Positions 1-7,352 of a DNA stretch of 16,702 nucleotides are shown here, in pieces. A program made the translations under genes and the position numbers. Source of the stretch: Ectothiorhodospiraceae bacterium (GTDB taxonomy: Bacteria > Pseudomonadota > Gammaproteobacteria > Thiohalomonadales > Thiohalomonadaceae); contig SLDE01000226.1 in the NCBI GenBank assembly GCA_007125455.1, positions 1 to 16,702 on the forward strand, read 5' to 3'. Numbering within the stretch: the first letter of the stretch is position 1; each line of letters opens with the position of its first letter. A model generated the notes under the pieces. That model searched no databases. It had not been told where the DNA came from and saw only the letters and a list, made by a program, of their open reading frames with translations.

Positions 1-993
1 CATATTGCCGAAGGTGTTACCCAGCTGGTTGAGGCCCGAGTTGAGGTCGCTGGCGCTGGTCATGGTGTCGAAGATATTGGTGCCACCGAGCTGCCCCCCC
101 AGGATCCGGCGCGTGCCGTCGGAGTTGGTGCGCAGTGCGGCCCAGTTGATGCCTGACTGGAAGCGATCATTGAGGGTGACCTCGAGGATGCGCGCCTCCA
201 GGATCACCTGACGCTTGAGGGTCAGCTGGCTTTGGCGCAGGTACTGCTCGACCACGCGCATCTCACTGGGCAGTGCCCGCACCATGACCATGCCGGTGTG
301 CGGGTGGACGGCGACGTTCCGTCCCTCGCCCTGCCCCACCATCGCCCGCAGCGATTCCTGTAGCCCGTGCCAGAAGTCGGTCTCGGACTCGGTACTGATG
401 CTGCTGCTGTGTTGTTCGTTATTTGCTTGTGTTGCGCCATCTCCGGTGCCACTGCTGCCGCTGACCTGGGTGGAGCGGGTGGTGGTCAGTGAGCTGCCCT
501 TGCGGGTTACTGCCAGGTAGTCGACCTCGAACAGGCGGGTGTGGATGGTGTTAGGGAACACCTGGATGATCTGGCCTGTCAGCTGGTAGTCGTAGCCGTG
601 TACGGTGCGCACCACGTCCATGGTTTCGGCCACGGTAACGTCCTTCAGATCGAGCGAGATCCGTCCATCGATCTGTGGGTCGACCACCATGCTGTAGGGG
701 GTGTCTTCCACCAGGCTGAGGAAGAAGTCGCGGGCGTTGACCTCGCGCACCCGGATATCGAAGCGCTGGGCGGTGTCCTGTGGTTTATCCACACCGGGCA
801 GTTGGAGCTGGATCGATGGCAGCAGGGCATCGCTCACCTCGCTGGGCGGGGCGGTCGGGGTGTCGGTTGCGGGGAGCTCGTGGGCCGCCTGCATGGCATC
901 TTCGATGCCGTGCTCGCGCACCATGCCGGTGCAGCCGGCAAGCAGAGCGGCGCTGAGTAGGCCAAGGGCAGAAAGACGGAACGGTTTACTCAT
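1..993 (-). CDS. mshL: MSHA pilus outer-membrane secretin MshL (5' part, runs off left edge)
   Basis: Secretin of the mannose-sensitive haemagglutinin type IV pilus, expected to form the outer-membrane pore through which the pilus passes. The first 331 residues are visible. The N-terminus has a lipoprotein signal with lipobox LLAGC. Residues of roughly 75-150 form a secretin/TonB short N-terminal (STN/N0-like) domain, including DPQIDGRISLDL. A Ser/Thr-rich linker follows, then an N1-like segment with HPHTGMVMVRALPSEM and the start of the secretin region (VILEARILEVTLNDRFQSGI). The C-terminal beta-barrel lies outside the window; family members are usually around 550 residues. The ATG overlaps the mshK stop by 8 nt, so it is translated as part of the msh operon. 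PilQ and other secretins share this fold, but the mshI-J-K context supports MshL. Confidence 0.93.
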   Translation of the reverse strand, partial: MSKPFRLSALGLLSAALLAGCTGMVREHGIEDAMQAAHELPATDTPTAPPSEVSDALLPSIQLQLPGVDKPQDTAQRFDIRVREVNARDFFLSLVEDTPYSMVVDPQIDGRISLDLKDVTVAETMDVVRTVHGYDYQLTGQIIQVFPNTIHTRLFEVDYLAVTRKGSSLTTTRSTQVSGSSGTGDGATQANNEQHSSSISTESETDFWHGLQESLRAMVGQGEGRNVAVHPHTGMVMVRALPSEMRVVEQYLRQSQLTLKRQVILEARILEVTLNDRFQSGINWAALRTNSDGTRRILGGQLGGTNIFDTMTSASDLNSGLNQLGNTFGNM

Positions 994-1330
994 GGGGCGG
1001 CCTCATTGACGGCGTTTTGACACTCAAGGGAACTAGCCTTAGCACCTGTTGTTGTTGTCCCACCCGCAGGATCACCTGGGTGGTCTGAATCTGTTCCACG
1101 CGGGCACCTTGCAGCCGGTCACCCTCGTGTAAGTGTTGACCATTGATGATCGCGGTGCGCTGCGTACCGGAGATCATGATCGACTCCAGCTGTAAGCTGG
1201 GCGTGGTGCTTGCTGTGGCACTGGGCTTGCTTGCCGTGGCGGGTGGGCGCATGGGGTCGCGTAGCTCATTGGCCTGCAGTCCCGACCAGCACAGCAGGCA
1301 AAGCAGTGTGGCGCAGAGTGGTTTAAACAC
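986..1330 (-). CDS. mshK: MSHA biogenesis protein MshK
   Basis: Small periplasmic pilus-assembly factor (114 residues), the MSHA counterpart of PilP, thought to link the inner-membrane MshI/J platform with the secretin MshL. It has an N-terminal hydrophobic signal (about residues 5-20, ending GLQANEL) and the typical DPMRPP motif right after it. A short beta-rich domain follows, with LESIMISGTQRTAIING and LHEGDRLQGARV, the pattern seen in MshK/PilP-like C-terminal domains. I take the GTG at 1330 as start: it follows a G-rich ribosome-binding stretch and overlaps the mshJ stop by 8 nt. The 3' end overlaps mshL by 8 nt. The protein is poorly conserved outside these motifs, so the assignment leans partly on operon position. 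Confidence 0.88.
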   Translation of the reverse strand: MFKPLCATLLCLLCWSGLQANELRDPMRPPATASKPSATASTTPSLQLESIMISGTQRTAIINGQHLHEGDRLQGARVEQIQTTQVILRVGQQQQVLRLVPLSVKTPSMRPPHE

Positions 1331-1979
1331 CGAGCCACCCCCTGTCCATACTCAGGGTGTGCAGGCGCAGGCGGATGCGCGCACGGGGGGCGGTGGTGGT
1401 ATCGAGTGAGACCTCATCCCAGCGTAGTTGCCAGCCGGAATCTTCCAGTTTTTGCAGGTAGTTGAGGGTGCTGTGGAAATCACCTTCCAGCTCCATCAGC
1501 AGACCGTGGCGGTAGATCATCTCGGCTCCCTCCTCGGCCTGTTGCTGGATCGCCTGGGCGGGCAGGTTTTCGACATGCAGCAGGCGCAGCCCGGTTTGTT
1601 CGTGCAGCAATTCCTGTAGCGCCTGACTCATCTGGCGCGGCGCGATCTGATCTTTTAGCGCACCCTCCAGGCGTTGTCGCAGCTGGCGTTGACGCTGTTG
1701 CAGGCCTTCCAGTTGCTGACGTTGTTCGGCGTCCGGGTCGACCCGGCTCTGTTCCACCAGGGCCACCGCCTGCTGATCCAGGGCGACCCCCTCGGCCTGC
1801 ACTGCGCGGGTACGTTCCAGCAGGTGTTGTTGCTCGACCTCCAGCGGTGCCAGCAGCAGGCTGTTGACCAGTAGGTAGAGCACCAGCGCCGCGGTGAGGA
1901 AGAGGATGATGCGTTCGCGCAGACTCAGTTCGTCGATCCGCGTGCGTACCGCCACCAAGCGTTCTGGTAATGCGCCCAT
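1323..1979 (-). CDS. mshJ: MSHA biogenesis protein MshJ (PilO-like)
   Basis: Inner-membrane pilus-assembly protein of 218 residues, equivalent to PilO/GspM. It has a short cytoplasmic N-terminus, one transmembrane helix (about residues 24-45, with LTAALVLYLLVNSLLLAPL), a long Gln/Glu/Arg-rich coiled coil (about 48-115) and a small periplasmic alpha/beta domain towards the C-terminus (GDFHSTLNYLQKLEDSGW near 165-182, typical of PilO-like folds). It is expected to pair with the PilN-like product of the preceding gene. Its ATG overlaps the mshI2 TGA by one base (TGATG) and its stop overlaps mshK by 8 nt, so translation is coupled throughout. Confidence 0.9.
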   Translation of the reverse strand: MGALPERLVAVRTRIDELSLRERIILFLTAALVLYLLVNSLLLAPLEVEQQHLLERTRAVQAEGVALDQQAVALVEQSRVDPDAEQRQQLEGLQQRQRQLRQRLEGALKDQIAPRQMSQALQELLHEQTGLRLLHVENLPAQAIQQQAEEGAEMIYRHGLLMELEGDFHSTLNYLQKLEDSGWQLRWDEVSLDTTTAPRARIRLRLHTLSMDRGWLGV

Positions 1980-2581
1980 CAGCGGCCCCCTTCGTCATTG
2001 TCGCGACGGGTGTTGAGGCTAAAGTGCAGCAGCCCGCTTTCCTCATCGCGGCTGATCTGCACCTGCTCAAAGCTCAGGCCGGCGAAGGCCGCCTCATTAC
2101 TCAGTGCCTGCACCAGGCGAGGAACCTGCTCTGCCTCACGGGTTTGCCCCATCAGGTGGATATGAGAGGGACGTAGGCGAATGCTGCTTAGCCAGAGTGG
2201 GCCATCCACTTGGCGCGCCAGGCCACGCAACTGGTTGGAGAAGCGCAGCTCCGGCTGGCCGTCGTAGCGCTCCACGGCGCGCAGCAGGCTCTGCTGCTGG
2301 CGTATCGCATTGCGCGTCGCATCGAGTTGTTCCGGCAGGGTCGCATCCGCCTGTCGTGGCGGGTACTGCTGCTGTAATTGCAGTAGTTGCTGTTGGCGAT
2401 CATTGCGCTGGGCGGTGGCCTGATCAAGCTGGATCTGCAGGGTGCGGGTCTGCAACTGGCTGTAGCCATAGAGCAGTAGCAAGCCGAGCAGAATGATCAG
2501 GTTGCCCAACAGCAGGGTGTTGGTCGAGAAGACCTTCTGTTGTTTGCGCAGGAGCGGCTGGTAGAGGTTGACCTGTTGCAT
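1979..2581 (-). CDS. mshI2: MSHA biogenesis protein, PilN-like (MshI2)
   Basis: PilN-type bitopic inner-membrane protein, 200 residues. The N-terminus carries MQQVNLYQPLLR, the hallmark of PilN/MshI2: a short cytoplasmic peptide of the type that in PilN docks onto the PilM-like actin-fold protein. One transmembrane helix follows (about residues 22-42, LLLGNLIILLGLLLLYGYS), then a Gln-rich coiled coil (about 43-105) and a periplasmic alpha/beta domain. MshI, encoded just upstream, is the expected cytoplasmic partner and MshJ the periplasmic one. The start ATG shares one base with the mshI stop (TAATG). Some annotations give both the PilM-like and PilN-like genes of msh loci the name mshI; I use mshI2 for this one. 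Confidence 0.88.
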   Translation of the reverse strand: MQQVNLYQPLLRKQQKVFSTNTLLLGNLIILLGLLLLYGYSQLQTRTLQIQLDQATAQRNDRQQQLLQLQQQYPPRQADATLPEQLDATRNAIRQQQSLLRAVERYDGQPELRFSNQLRGLARQVDGPLWLSSIRLRPSHIHLMGQTREAEQVPRLVQALSNEAAFAGLSFEQVQISRDEESGLLHFSLNTRRDNDEGGR

Positions 2582-3585
2582 TACAGCGCCTTCTCCTCGT
2601 GCCGCAGGGCGGCACCAATGGCGAGCAGACAGCGTGACTGGACGGCGTCGTCCAGGTGCTGCTCGCTTTCCAGTACCGCATTGAGGTCGAGCATACGTAC
2701 CGGCACGCCGAGGTTGCTGGCCAGGTAGTTCATCAGGTGCGGGATCTCGTCTTCCATGGGGGCAAGGACCAAGCCCGAGATCGGCGGCAGGGCGAAGTGG
2801 CTCTCGCAGTAGTCCAGGGAGCGCTGTACCTCAAGAACGATATTGTCCATGGCGTGCATTAGCCCCTCGCTTGGTGCCTCCACCTCGGCAATGGTGAACT
2901 CCTCTTCGTTCGCCCCGGCGTCGCTCACCAGTTGTTGGCTTAGCTGGCGATGGCCCAGCTTGATCCCGCGGGTGAGGTAGAGGATGCCGTCACGGCAGAT
3001 GGTGAGTACGCTCTCATCGGCGCGGATGTGTAGCATCGCTACACCGTTGCCACTTTCCGGCAACAGGGTGGAGATATTGCGCAAGGCCAACTCGGGGATA
3101 TCGATCACCTCCAGGCGGATATCGTTTTCCTCCAGGCGGTCGATGTGCTGCTGGATCGTGCTGATCTTTGCCGCCACCACGTACATCTGTTTGGGGCGAC
3201 CCCGCTCCTGTTGGCCCGGGATATCGAATACGTCCAGCACGGCATCGTCCACATGGAAGGGGAGCAGATCCTTGACCCGCCAGCGCATCGCCGCCTTCAG
3301 CTCGCTACTGTTTACCTCGGGGCTCTCAACCAGCAGCAGGTGGAAGCTGTCGTGCTCGACGATGCTGATGCAGGGGAGCTTGTTCAGCTGGTGTTGGCGG
3401 CTGAGGTGTTGCAGCAGCTTGCCCTGTTCCCCCCGGTCGGTGGCGGGGAGAAACTCGCAGCGCTGCAGCCGGGGGCTGCTGTCCTCCTTGCTGCGGGAGA
3501 CGACTGCCAAGGCGATGCCGTCAGCGGCGACGTGGAGTCCCGCTTGTCCGCTACTGCCGGAGCGTTTTTTGAAGAGGGCAAACAG
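2581..3585 (-). CDS. mshI: MSHA biogenesis protein MshI (PilM-like), probable CTG start
   Basis: Cytoplasmic actin-fold (PilM/GspL-N type) component of the MSHA pilus platform, 334 residues with the start chosen here. Visible features include the substrate-loop-like VNSSELKAAMRWRVKDLLPF, the VIDIPELALRNI segment, VAMLHIRADESVLTI and SLDYCESHF, all typical of MshI. The first ATG/GTG/TTG in frame is a TTG at 3510, but starting there would cut off LFALFKKRSGSSGQAGLHVA, which matches the usual MshI/PilM N-terminus (a Phe/Lys-rich start and the first actin-fold strand). Upstream, the frame stays open to a TGA at 3622-3624, and the only plausible initiator behind a Shine-Dalgarno sequence is CTG at 3583-3585, 7 nt after AGGAG. 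A base error turning ATG into CTG cannot be excluded. First gene of the msh operon seen here. Confidence 0.88.
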   Translation of the reverse strand: MFALFKKRSGSSGQAGLHVAADGIALAVVSRSKEDSSPRLQRCEFLPATDRGEQGKLLQHLSRQHQLNKLPCISIVEHDSFHLLLVESPEVNSSELKAAMRWRVKDLLPFHVDDAVLDVFDIPGQQERGRPKQMYVVAAKISTIQQHIDRLEENDIRLEVIDIPELALRNISTLLPESGNGVAMLHIRADESVLTICRDGILYLTRGIKLGHRQLSQQLVSDAGANEEEFTIAEVEAPSEGLMHAMDNIVLEVQRSLDYCESHFALPPISGLVLAPMEDEIPHLMNYLASNLGVPVRMLDLNAVLESEQHLDDAVQSRCLLAIGAALRHEEKAL

Positions 3586-3590
3586 GGCGG

Positions 3591-3598
3591 CTCTCCTT
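3591..3598 (-). promoter_or_regulatory. Strong ribosome-binding site that sets the mshI start
   Basis: The minus-strand sequence AAGGAGAG, with core AGGAG at 3593-3597, lies 7 nt before the in-frame CTG at 3585. No ATG, GTG or TTG in the mshI frame stands at a usable distance, so this site is the main argument for initiation at CTG. Confidence 0.6.
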
Positions 3599-3611
3599 GG
3601 TTTGTTATTTT

Positions 3612-3625
3612 GTGAAGGTCTTCAC
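3612..3625. repeat. Perfect 14-bp dyad in the msh leader (operator candidate)
   Basis: GTGAAG-GT-CTTCAC: two perfect 6-bp arms around a 2-bp centre. It lies between the predicted -10 box of the msh promoter and the mshI start, about 10-20 nt after the expected transcription start. That position suits a repressor operator. The 2-bp centre is too short for a stable RNA hairpin loop unless inner pairs open, which favours a DNA-binding site. No regulator is identified. Confidence 0.5.
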
Positions 3626-3639
3626 GGTAATTTGTTGCC

Positions 3640-3667
3640 ATTGTAACCTGAACATGGGCGGGATCAA
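3640..3667 (-). promoter_or_regulatory. Candidate sigma-70 promoter of the msh operon
   Basis: On the minus strand TTGATC (3667-3662) and TACAAT (3645-3640) are separated by 16 bp, facing mshI. The -10 matches consensus at 5 of 6 positions and the -35 at 4 of 6. It lies in the only sizeable gap between ubiA and mshI, suggesting the msh genes can be transcribed separately from the ubi genes. Confidence 0.5.
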
Positions 3668-3695
3668 CTAGAACTTTTCCCTGTGAGCGGCTCGT

Positions 3696-4574
3696 TCAGC
3701 TCGCAGGGCAGTGGCAGAGGTAGTGGAAGGCAAGCCCGCTGGCGATGGCCACGCCGGTCCAGATCTGGCTGTAGTAGCAGCGTAATGCGCCGCGCTGGGG
3801 GCGTACCAGCAACAGCCATAGCTGCCAGGGCAGCAGCAGCACGGCCACCAGCAGGCCCAGAAAGAAGAACAGCCCCAGCCCGGCATGTTCCCCGACCACC
3901 CATAGGGTGCCCAAGGCGGCAGCCTGCATCAGCAGGACAAACAGCCATGTCTGCTCACCAAATAGCTGCGCCAGTGAGCGTATCCCCAGGCGTTGCTCGT
4001 AGGGGCTACGCGGCAGTGCATACAGGGTGGTGAAGGCGCTGGACCATAGCGCCATGGCAGTGAACAGCAGCCAACCGGTCTCGTCTGGCCAGGCCCCCTG
4101 TGCCGCCCAGGCCAGCGGGATGATCCAGGCAAAACAGAGGCTGAGCCAGATCTGGGTGAGGAACAGGCGGGTGCGGATCAGCGGCAGCCCCAGTAACAGC
4201 AGGGGCGTGGCTGCGGCCAGGTAGAGCAGTTTCTCGCCCCAGGGCAGGATCAGCATTAATGCCAGCCCGAGCAGGGCGGCGAACAGTTGCTGGGCACGAA
4301 TGCGGGGGATCAGTCCCTGGGCGATGAAGGACTCACTGGCCTGGGCGGAGAGGCGCGCATCGAGCCAGTCGTTGAGGATCCAGGCGGCACAACGCACCAG
4401 CGCGGCGGCGAGCAACAGGGCCAGCATCGGCAGCCAGGCCGGTTGCCCATCGCTGGCCAGCAGGCTGGCCCAGATCCCCCCCAATAACAACAGTATGAGA
4501 TCGGTGGGGCGGTGCAGGCGGCATAGACAGAGGTAGCGCAGTAGCATGCGGCGTCCATTGCCTGTGGCCATCAT
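3696..4574 (-). CDS. ubiA: UbiA-family membrane prenyltransferase homologue with degenerate active site
   Basis: Relative of 4-hydroxybenzoate polyprenyltransferase, 292 residues, with about eight or nine hydrophobic helices, the same length as UbiA. It keeps the family framework: RLHRPTD near 19-25, an N-D-x-x-D start to the first motif (NDWLD at 68-72), and YALPRSPYEQRLGIRSLAQL near 185-204, aligning with the UbiA region that normally reads YAxVDRxDDxxxGIKSxAxL. However, the last Asp of motif 1 is Ser76, and the second Asp-rich motif has Arg189 and Glu193 where the Mg-diphosphate-binding aspartates stand. It may be inactive on the usual substrate, altered, or unusually diverged. The ATG at 4574 overlaps the ubiC stop by 4 nt and follows GGAGG. 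The position after ubiC argues for a ubiquinone role; the motif loss argues against simple annotation. Confidence 0.8.
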   Translation of the reverse strand: MMATGNGRRMLLRYLCLCRLHRPTDLILLLLGGIWASLLASDGQPAWLPMLALLLAAALVRCAAWILNDWLDARLSAQASESFIAQGLIPRIRAQQLFAALLGLALMLILPWGEKLLYLAAATPLLLLGLPLIRTRLFLTQIWLSLCFAWIIPLAWAAQGAWPDETGWLLFTAMALWSSAFTTLYALPRSPYEQRLGIRSLAQLFGEQTWLFVLLMQAAALGTLWVVGEHAGLGLFFFLGLLVAVLLLPWQLWLLLVRPQRGALRCYYSQIWTGVAIASGLAFHYLCHCPAS

Positions 4575-5143
4575 TGTTCCTCCCCATGCCAGAGTTGTGG
4601 CAGAAAAAACTCGCTCACCAGCAGTGGTTGGGTGTAGAGGGTGAACACCGAGCGGCGTCCCCACAGCGGCGTGCTGTCATTCGCAGCACTGAGTGGGTGC
4701 AGGCGGTGGCCGGGTCGCAGTTGCGCCACCTCGATCTCGCCACGACACATCTGCGGATCACTAAACAGCAGCTCTCCCAGCGGGCGGCTGCCCAATCGAT
4801 CGATACGCTTGAGGCCACCTTGCAGGGAGCGTAGCGGGATCACGGTGCGGGCAAACACCCATGTCGCTTCGTCGCAGCAAAGGTGTACCTGACGGATCAG
4901 CGCCAATTCATGTAGCGGGCGTCCCAGTGCCTGGGCCTCGCTGCGTAGCGGGCGCGCCAGCCCCTGCTGCAGCACCTGGACATGAAACCCACCGCCACAG
5001 CGAGCACGCAGTCGCCGGGTGAGTGAGCCGGGCTCCAGCAACCAGTCGCGCAGGCTGATCGGTACGCTGTGACGGCGCAGGCGGCGGCTGGTTTGCCAGC
5101 ATGGCTCGGCGGTGAGGGGGCGGTGGGTAGTGGTCATTATCAT
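4571..5143 (-). CDS. ubiC: Chorismate pyruvate-lyase UbiC
   Basis: Cytoplasmic enzyme that splits chorismate into 4-hydroxybenzoate and pyruvate, the first committed step of ubiquinone synthesis. With the ATG at 5143 it has 190 residues, close to family length. Recognisable motifs are WLLEPGSLTRRLR (34-46), IRQVHLCCDEATWVFARTVI (83-102, with the conserved Arg84 and the WVFARTVIP signature), LGELLF (122-127) and SEFFLP (177-182, whose Glu matches the conserved active-site Glu). ATG codons at 5143 and 5137 are both possible, and a GTG at 5191 would add 16 residues of unconvincing sequence; none has a strong Shine-Dalgarno. It lies 76 nt after recG and overlaps ubiA by 4 nt. Confidence 0.92.
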   Translation of the reverse strand: MIMTTTHRPLTAEPCWQTSRRLRRHSVPISLRDWLLEPGSLTRRLRARCGGGFHVQVLQQGLARPLRSEAQALGRPLHELALIRQVHLCCDEATWVFARTVIPLRSLQGGLKRIDRLGSRPLGELLFSDPQMCRGEIEVAQLRPGHRLHPLSAANDSTPLWGRRSVFTLYTQPLLVSEFFLPQLWHGEEQ

Positions 5144-5172
5144 TCTGTCGACAGTCAAGGCGTGCCCATGAT

Positions 5173-5185
5173 ACCGCAAAGCGGT
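5173..5185. repeat. Short inverted repeat between recG and ubiC
   Basis: ACCGC-AAA-GCGGT, 5-bp arms with a 3-nt loop, in the 76-bp recG-ubiC gap. There is no T-run beside it, so it is not a convincing terminator. It could be an RNA-processing or pausing hairpin, or chance. Confidence 0.25.
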
Positions 5186-5219
5186 TGCCACAGGTGTGCA
5201 GGCGGTCGCAGCACGCCTG

Positions 5220-7349
5220 TCAGACCGCGCCGTAGCGGGTCTTGTGGCCCAGCCAGCGGGTGATCAGCGGTTCGACGTACTCCGGGTGGTTTTGTAACAG
5301 GCCAGGGGCGATGTCGCTTACGCGCTCCAGCAGTGCCTGGTGACGCTGCAGGTCGGCTACGCGCAATTGCAGCAGGCCGGTCTGGCGGGTTCCCAGCAGC
5401 TCGCCGAAGCCACGGATCGCCATGTCCTCCTCGGCGATGCGAAAGCCGTCGTCGGTGTCGCGCATCACCGCGATCCGCCTGCCCGCCTGCTTGCCCAGTG
5501 GCGGTTGATACATCAGCACACAGCTGCTGCGCACACTGCCGCGCCCCACCCGCCCGCGCAACTGGTGCAACTGTGCCAGTCCCAGGCGTTCGGCATTTTC
5601 GATGATCATCAGGCTGGCGTTGGGTACATCCACCCCCACCTCAATCACTGTGGTGGCCACCAGCAGGTGTAGTCTGCCCTCTTTGAAGGCGGCCATCGCC
5701 GCCTCCTTCTCGGCGGGCTTCATCCGCCCGTGTACCAGGCCGATATTCAGCTGGGGCAGCATTTGCTGCAATTGCTCGCAGGTGGCCTCGGCGGCCTGGC
5801 ACTGCAATGCCTCGGACTCTTCGATCAGGGTGCAGACCCAGTAGGCCTGGCGCCCCTGTTCGCAGGCGCGGGCGACCCGTGCGATCACCTCTTCGCGCCG
5901 CTGCCCGCTGATCGCCACCGTCTCCACCGGGGTACGCCCCGGCGGCAGCTCATCGATGATGGAAAGGTCCAGATCGGCGTAGGCGGTCATCGCCAGGGTG
6001 CGCGGGATGGGGGTGGCGGTCATGATCAACTGATGTGGATGGGCACCCCCGGTCACGCCCTTCTCGCGCAGTGCCAGGCGCTGGTGCACGCCGAAACGGT
6101 GTTGCTCATCGACGATCACCAACCCCAGGTGGGCGAAGGCCACCTCGTCCTGAAACAGCGCGTGGGTGCCCACCGCCACGCGGGCCTCCCCGCTACCGAT
6201 GGCGGCGAGGGTCTCGCGTCGCTGTTTGGCCCGTTGGCGGCCACTCAGCCAGGCCACTGTGATCCCTTGCGGCTCCAGCCAGTGGCGAAAGTTTTGATAG
6301 TGTTGTTCGGCGAGTAGCTCGGTGGGGGCCATTACGGCGGCCTGGTGGCCGGCCTCCACCGCCTGTAGCGCCGCCAATGCGGCCACCACGGTCTTGCCCG
6401 AGCCCACATCCCCCTGCACCAGCCGCTGCATGGGTAGGCTTTGGGCCAGATCGGCGGCAATGGTGGCGTGTACCCGTTGCTGTGCGCTGGTGAGCTGGAA
6501 GGGAAGTGCGCCCAGCAGGGCCTGTTGCAGGTGTCCATCGCCCCGCAATGGCGGAGCCGGGTGGCGCTGCAGGGTTTCGCGCAGCTGGCGCAGGCTGAGC
6601 TGGTGGGCGAGCAATTCCTCGAAGGCGAGGCGTTGCTGGGCGGGGTGTTCCCCTTCGGTCAGATCGGCCAGCGAGATGTCCGGCGGTGGGCGGTGCAGCA
6701 GCAATACCGCCTCGCGTAGCGGCATCATGCCGGGGGGCAGCAGCGTGGCGGGCAGGTACTCATCCAGGCTGATCTGGCCGTTTTCCAGCAGGGTCAGTGC
6801 CTGCTCAAGCAGGCGGCGCAGTGAGGGTTGCTGCAAACCCTCGGTGGCCGGGTAGATGGGGGTGAGATGGCTGTCCACCGGGGCCGGGGTGTGGGCTTCC
6901 AGGCGGCGAAACTCCGGGTGGACCATCTCCAGCGCGTGGGGGCCACGGCGCACTTCGCCAAAGCAGCGCAGGCGGGTACCAGCGGAGAGCGTTGCCTTCT
7001 GGTTAGCGCTAAAGTGGAAAAAGCGCAGTAGCATCGAGCCACTGCCGTCAGCCACCCGCACCAGCAGCATACGGCGGCGGCCGAAGCGGATCTCCGCCTG
7101 CTCCACTTCGCCTTCGATCACTACCTCGTTGCCGGGACGCAGACTGCCAATGGGGTAGATCCGGGTGCGATCCTGGTAGCGCAGCGGCAGGTGAAAGAGC
7201 AGTTCCGCGAGGTTGTGGATGTGCAGTTGCTCTAGCCTTGCCGCCACCGCCGGCCCCACCCCGCGCAGGGTGCTCACCGGCACGGCGCTGGCGGGAGGCG
7301 TGGCCGGGCGGCTGTCGCCACGGCCCTGTGGCGGGACGGCGGGGGGCAT
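5220..7349 (-). CDS. recG: ATP-dependent DNA helicase RecG
   Basis: Double-stranded DNA translocase that remodels stalled replication forks, R-loops and recombination intermediates; 709 residues, full length. The N-terminal wedge/OB domain (about 25-150) starts with the LRGVGPAVAARL helix-hairpin. Helicase motifs follow in order: GDVGSGKT (Walker A, 313-320), APTELLAEQH (341-350), DEQHRFG (motif II, 414-420), TATPIPR (motif III, 444-450), LVHGRMKP (538-545), VATTVIEVGVDVPNA (564-578) and QLRGRVGRG (596-604). The C-terminal TRG region is present (EDMAIRGFGELLGTRQTG, 641-658). The ATG lies 3 nt after the M48 stop with little Shine-Dalgarno, so translation probably depends on coupling. ridA-recG neighbourhood is common in gammaproteobacteria; here three genes separate them. 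Confidence 0.98.
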   Translation of the reverse strand: MPPAVPPQGRGDSRPATPPASAVPVSTLRGVGPAVAARLEQLHIHNLAELLFHLPLRYQDRTRIYPIGSLRPGNEVVIEGEVEQAEIRFGRRRMLLVRVADGSGSMLLRFFHFSANQKATLSAGTRLRCFGEVRRGPHALEMVHPEFRRLEAHTPAPVDSHLTPIYPATEGLQQPSLRRLLEQALTLLENGQISLDEYLPATLLPPGMMPLREAVLLLHRPPPDISLADLTEGEHPAQQRLAFEELLAHQLSLRQLRETLQRHPAPPLRGDGHLQQALLGALPFQLTSAQQRVHATIAADLAQSLPMQRLVQGDVGSGKTVVAALAALQAVEAGHQAAVMAPTELLAEQHYQNFRHWLEPQGITVAWLSGRQRAKQRRETLAAIGSGEARVAVGTHALFQDEVAFAHLGLVIVDEQHRFGVHQRLALREKGVTGGAHPHQLIMTATPIPRTLAMTAYADLDLSIIDELPPGRTPVETVAISGQRREEVIARVARACEQGRQAYWVCTLIEESEALQCQAAEATCEQLQQMLPQLNIGLVHGRMKPAEKEAAMAAFKEGRLHLLVATTVIEVGVDVPNASLMIIENAERLGLAQLHQLRGRVGRGSVRSSCVLMYQPPLGKQAGRRIAVMRDTDDGFRIAEEDMAIRGFGELLGTRQTGLLQLRVADLQRHQALLERVSDIAPGLLQNHPEYVEPLITRWLGHKTRYGAV

Positions 7350-7352
7350 GGT

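Noticed and set aside
3384..3641. ATG-started frame on minus at 3641, possibly indicating a frameshifted mshI
   Set aside because: Its ATG overlaps the predicted -10 box (TACAATGG), it is in another frame from mshI, and the mshI frame itself already carries the conserved N-terminus behind a Shine-Dalgarno site.
4575..4664. 30-codon N-terminal extension of the UbiA homologue
   Set aside because: The extension is antisense-like sequence within ubiC coding in another frame; the ATG at 4574 has GGAGG and matches the family start.
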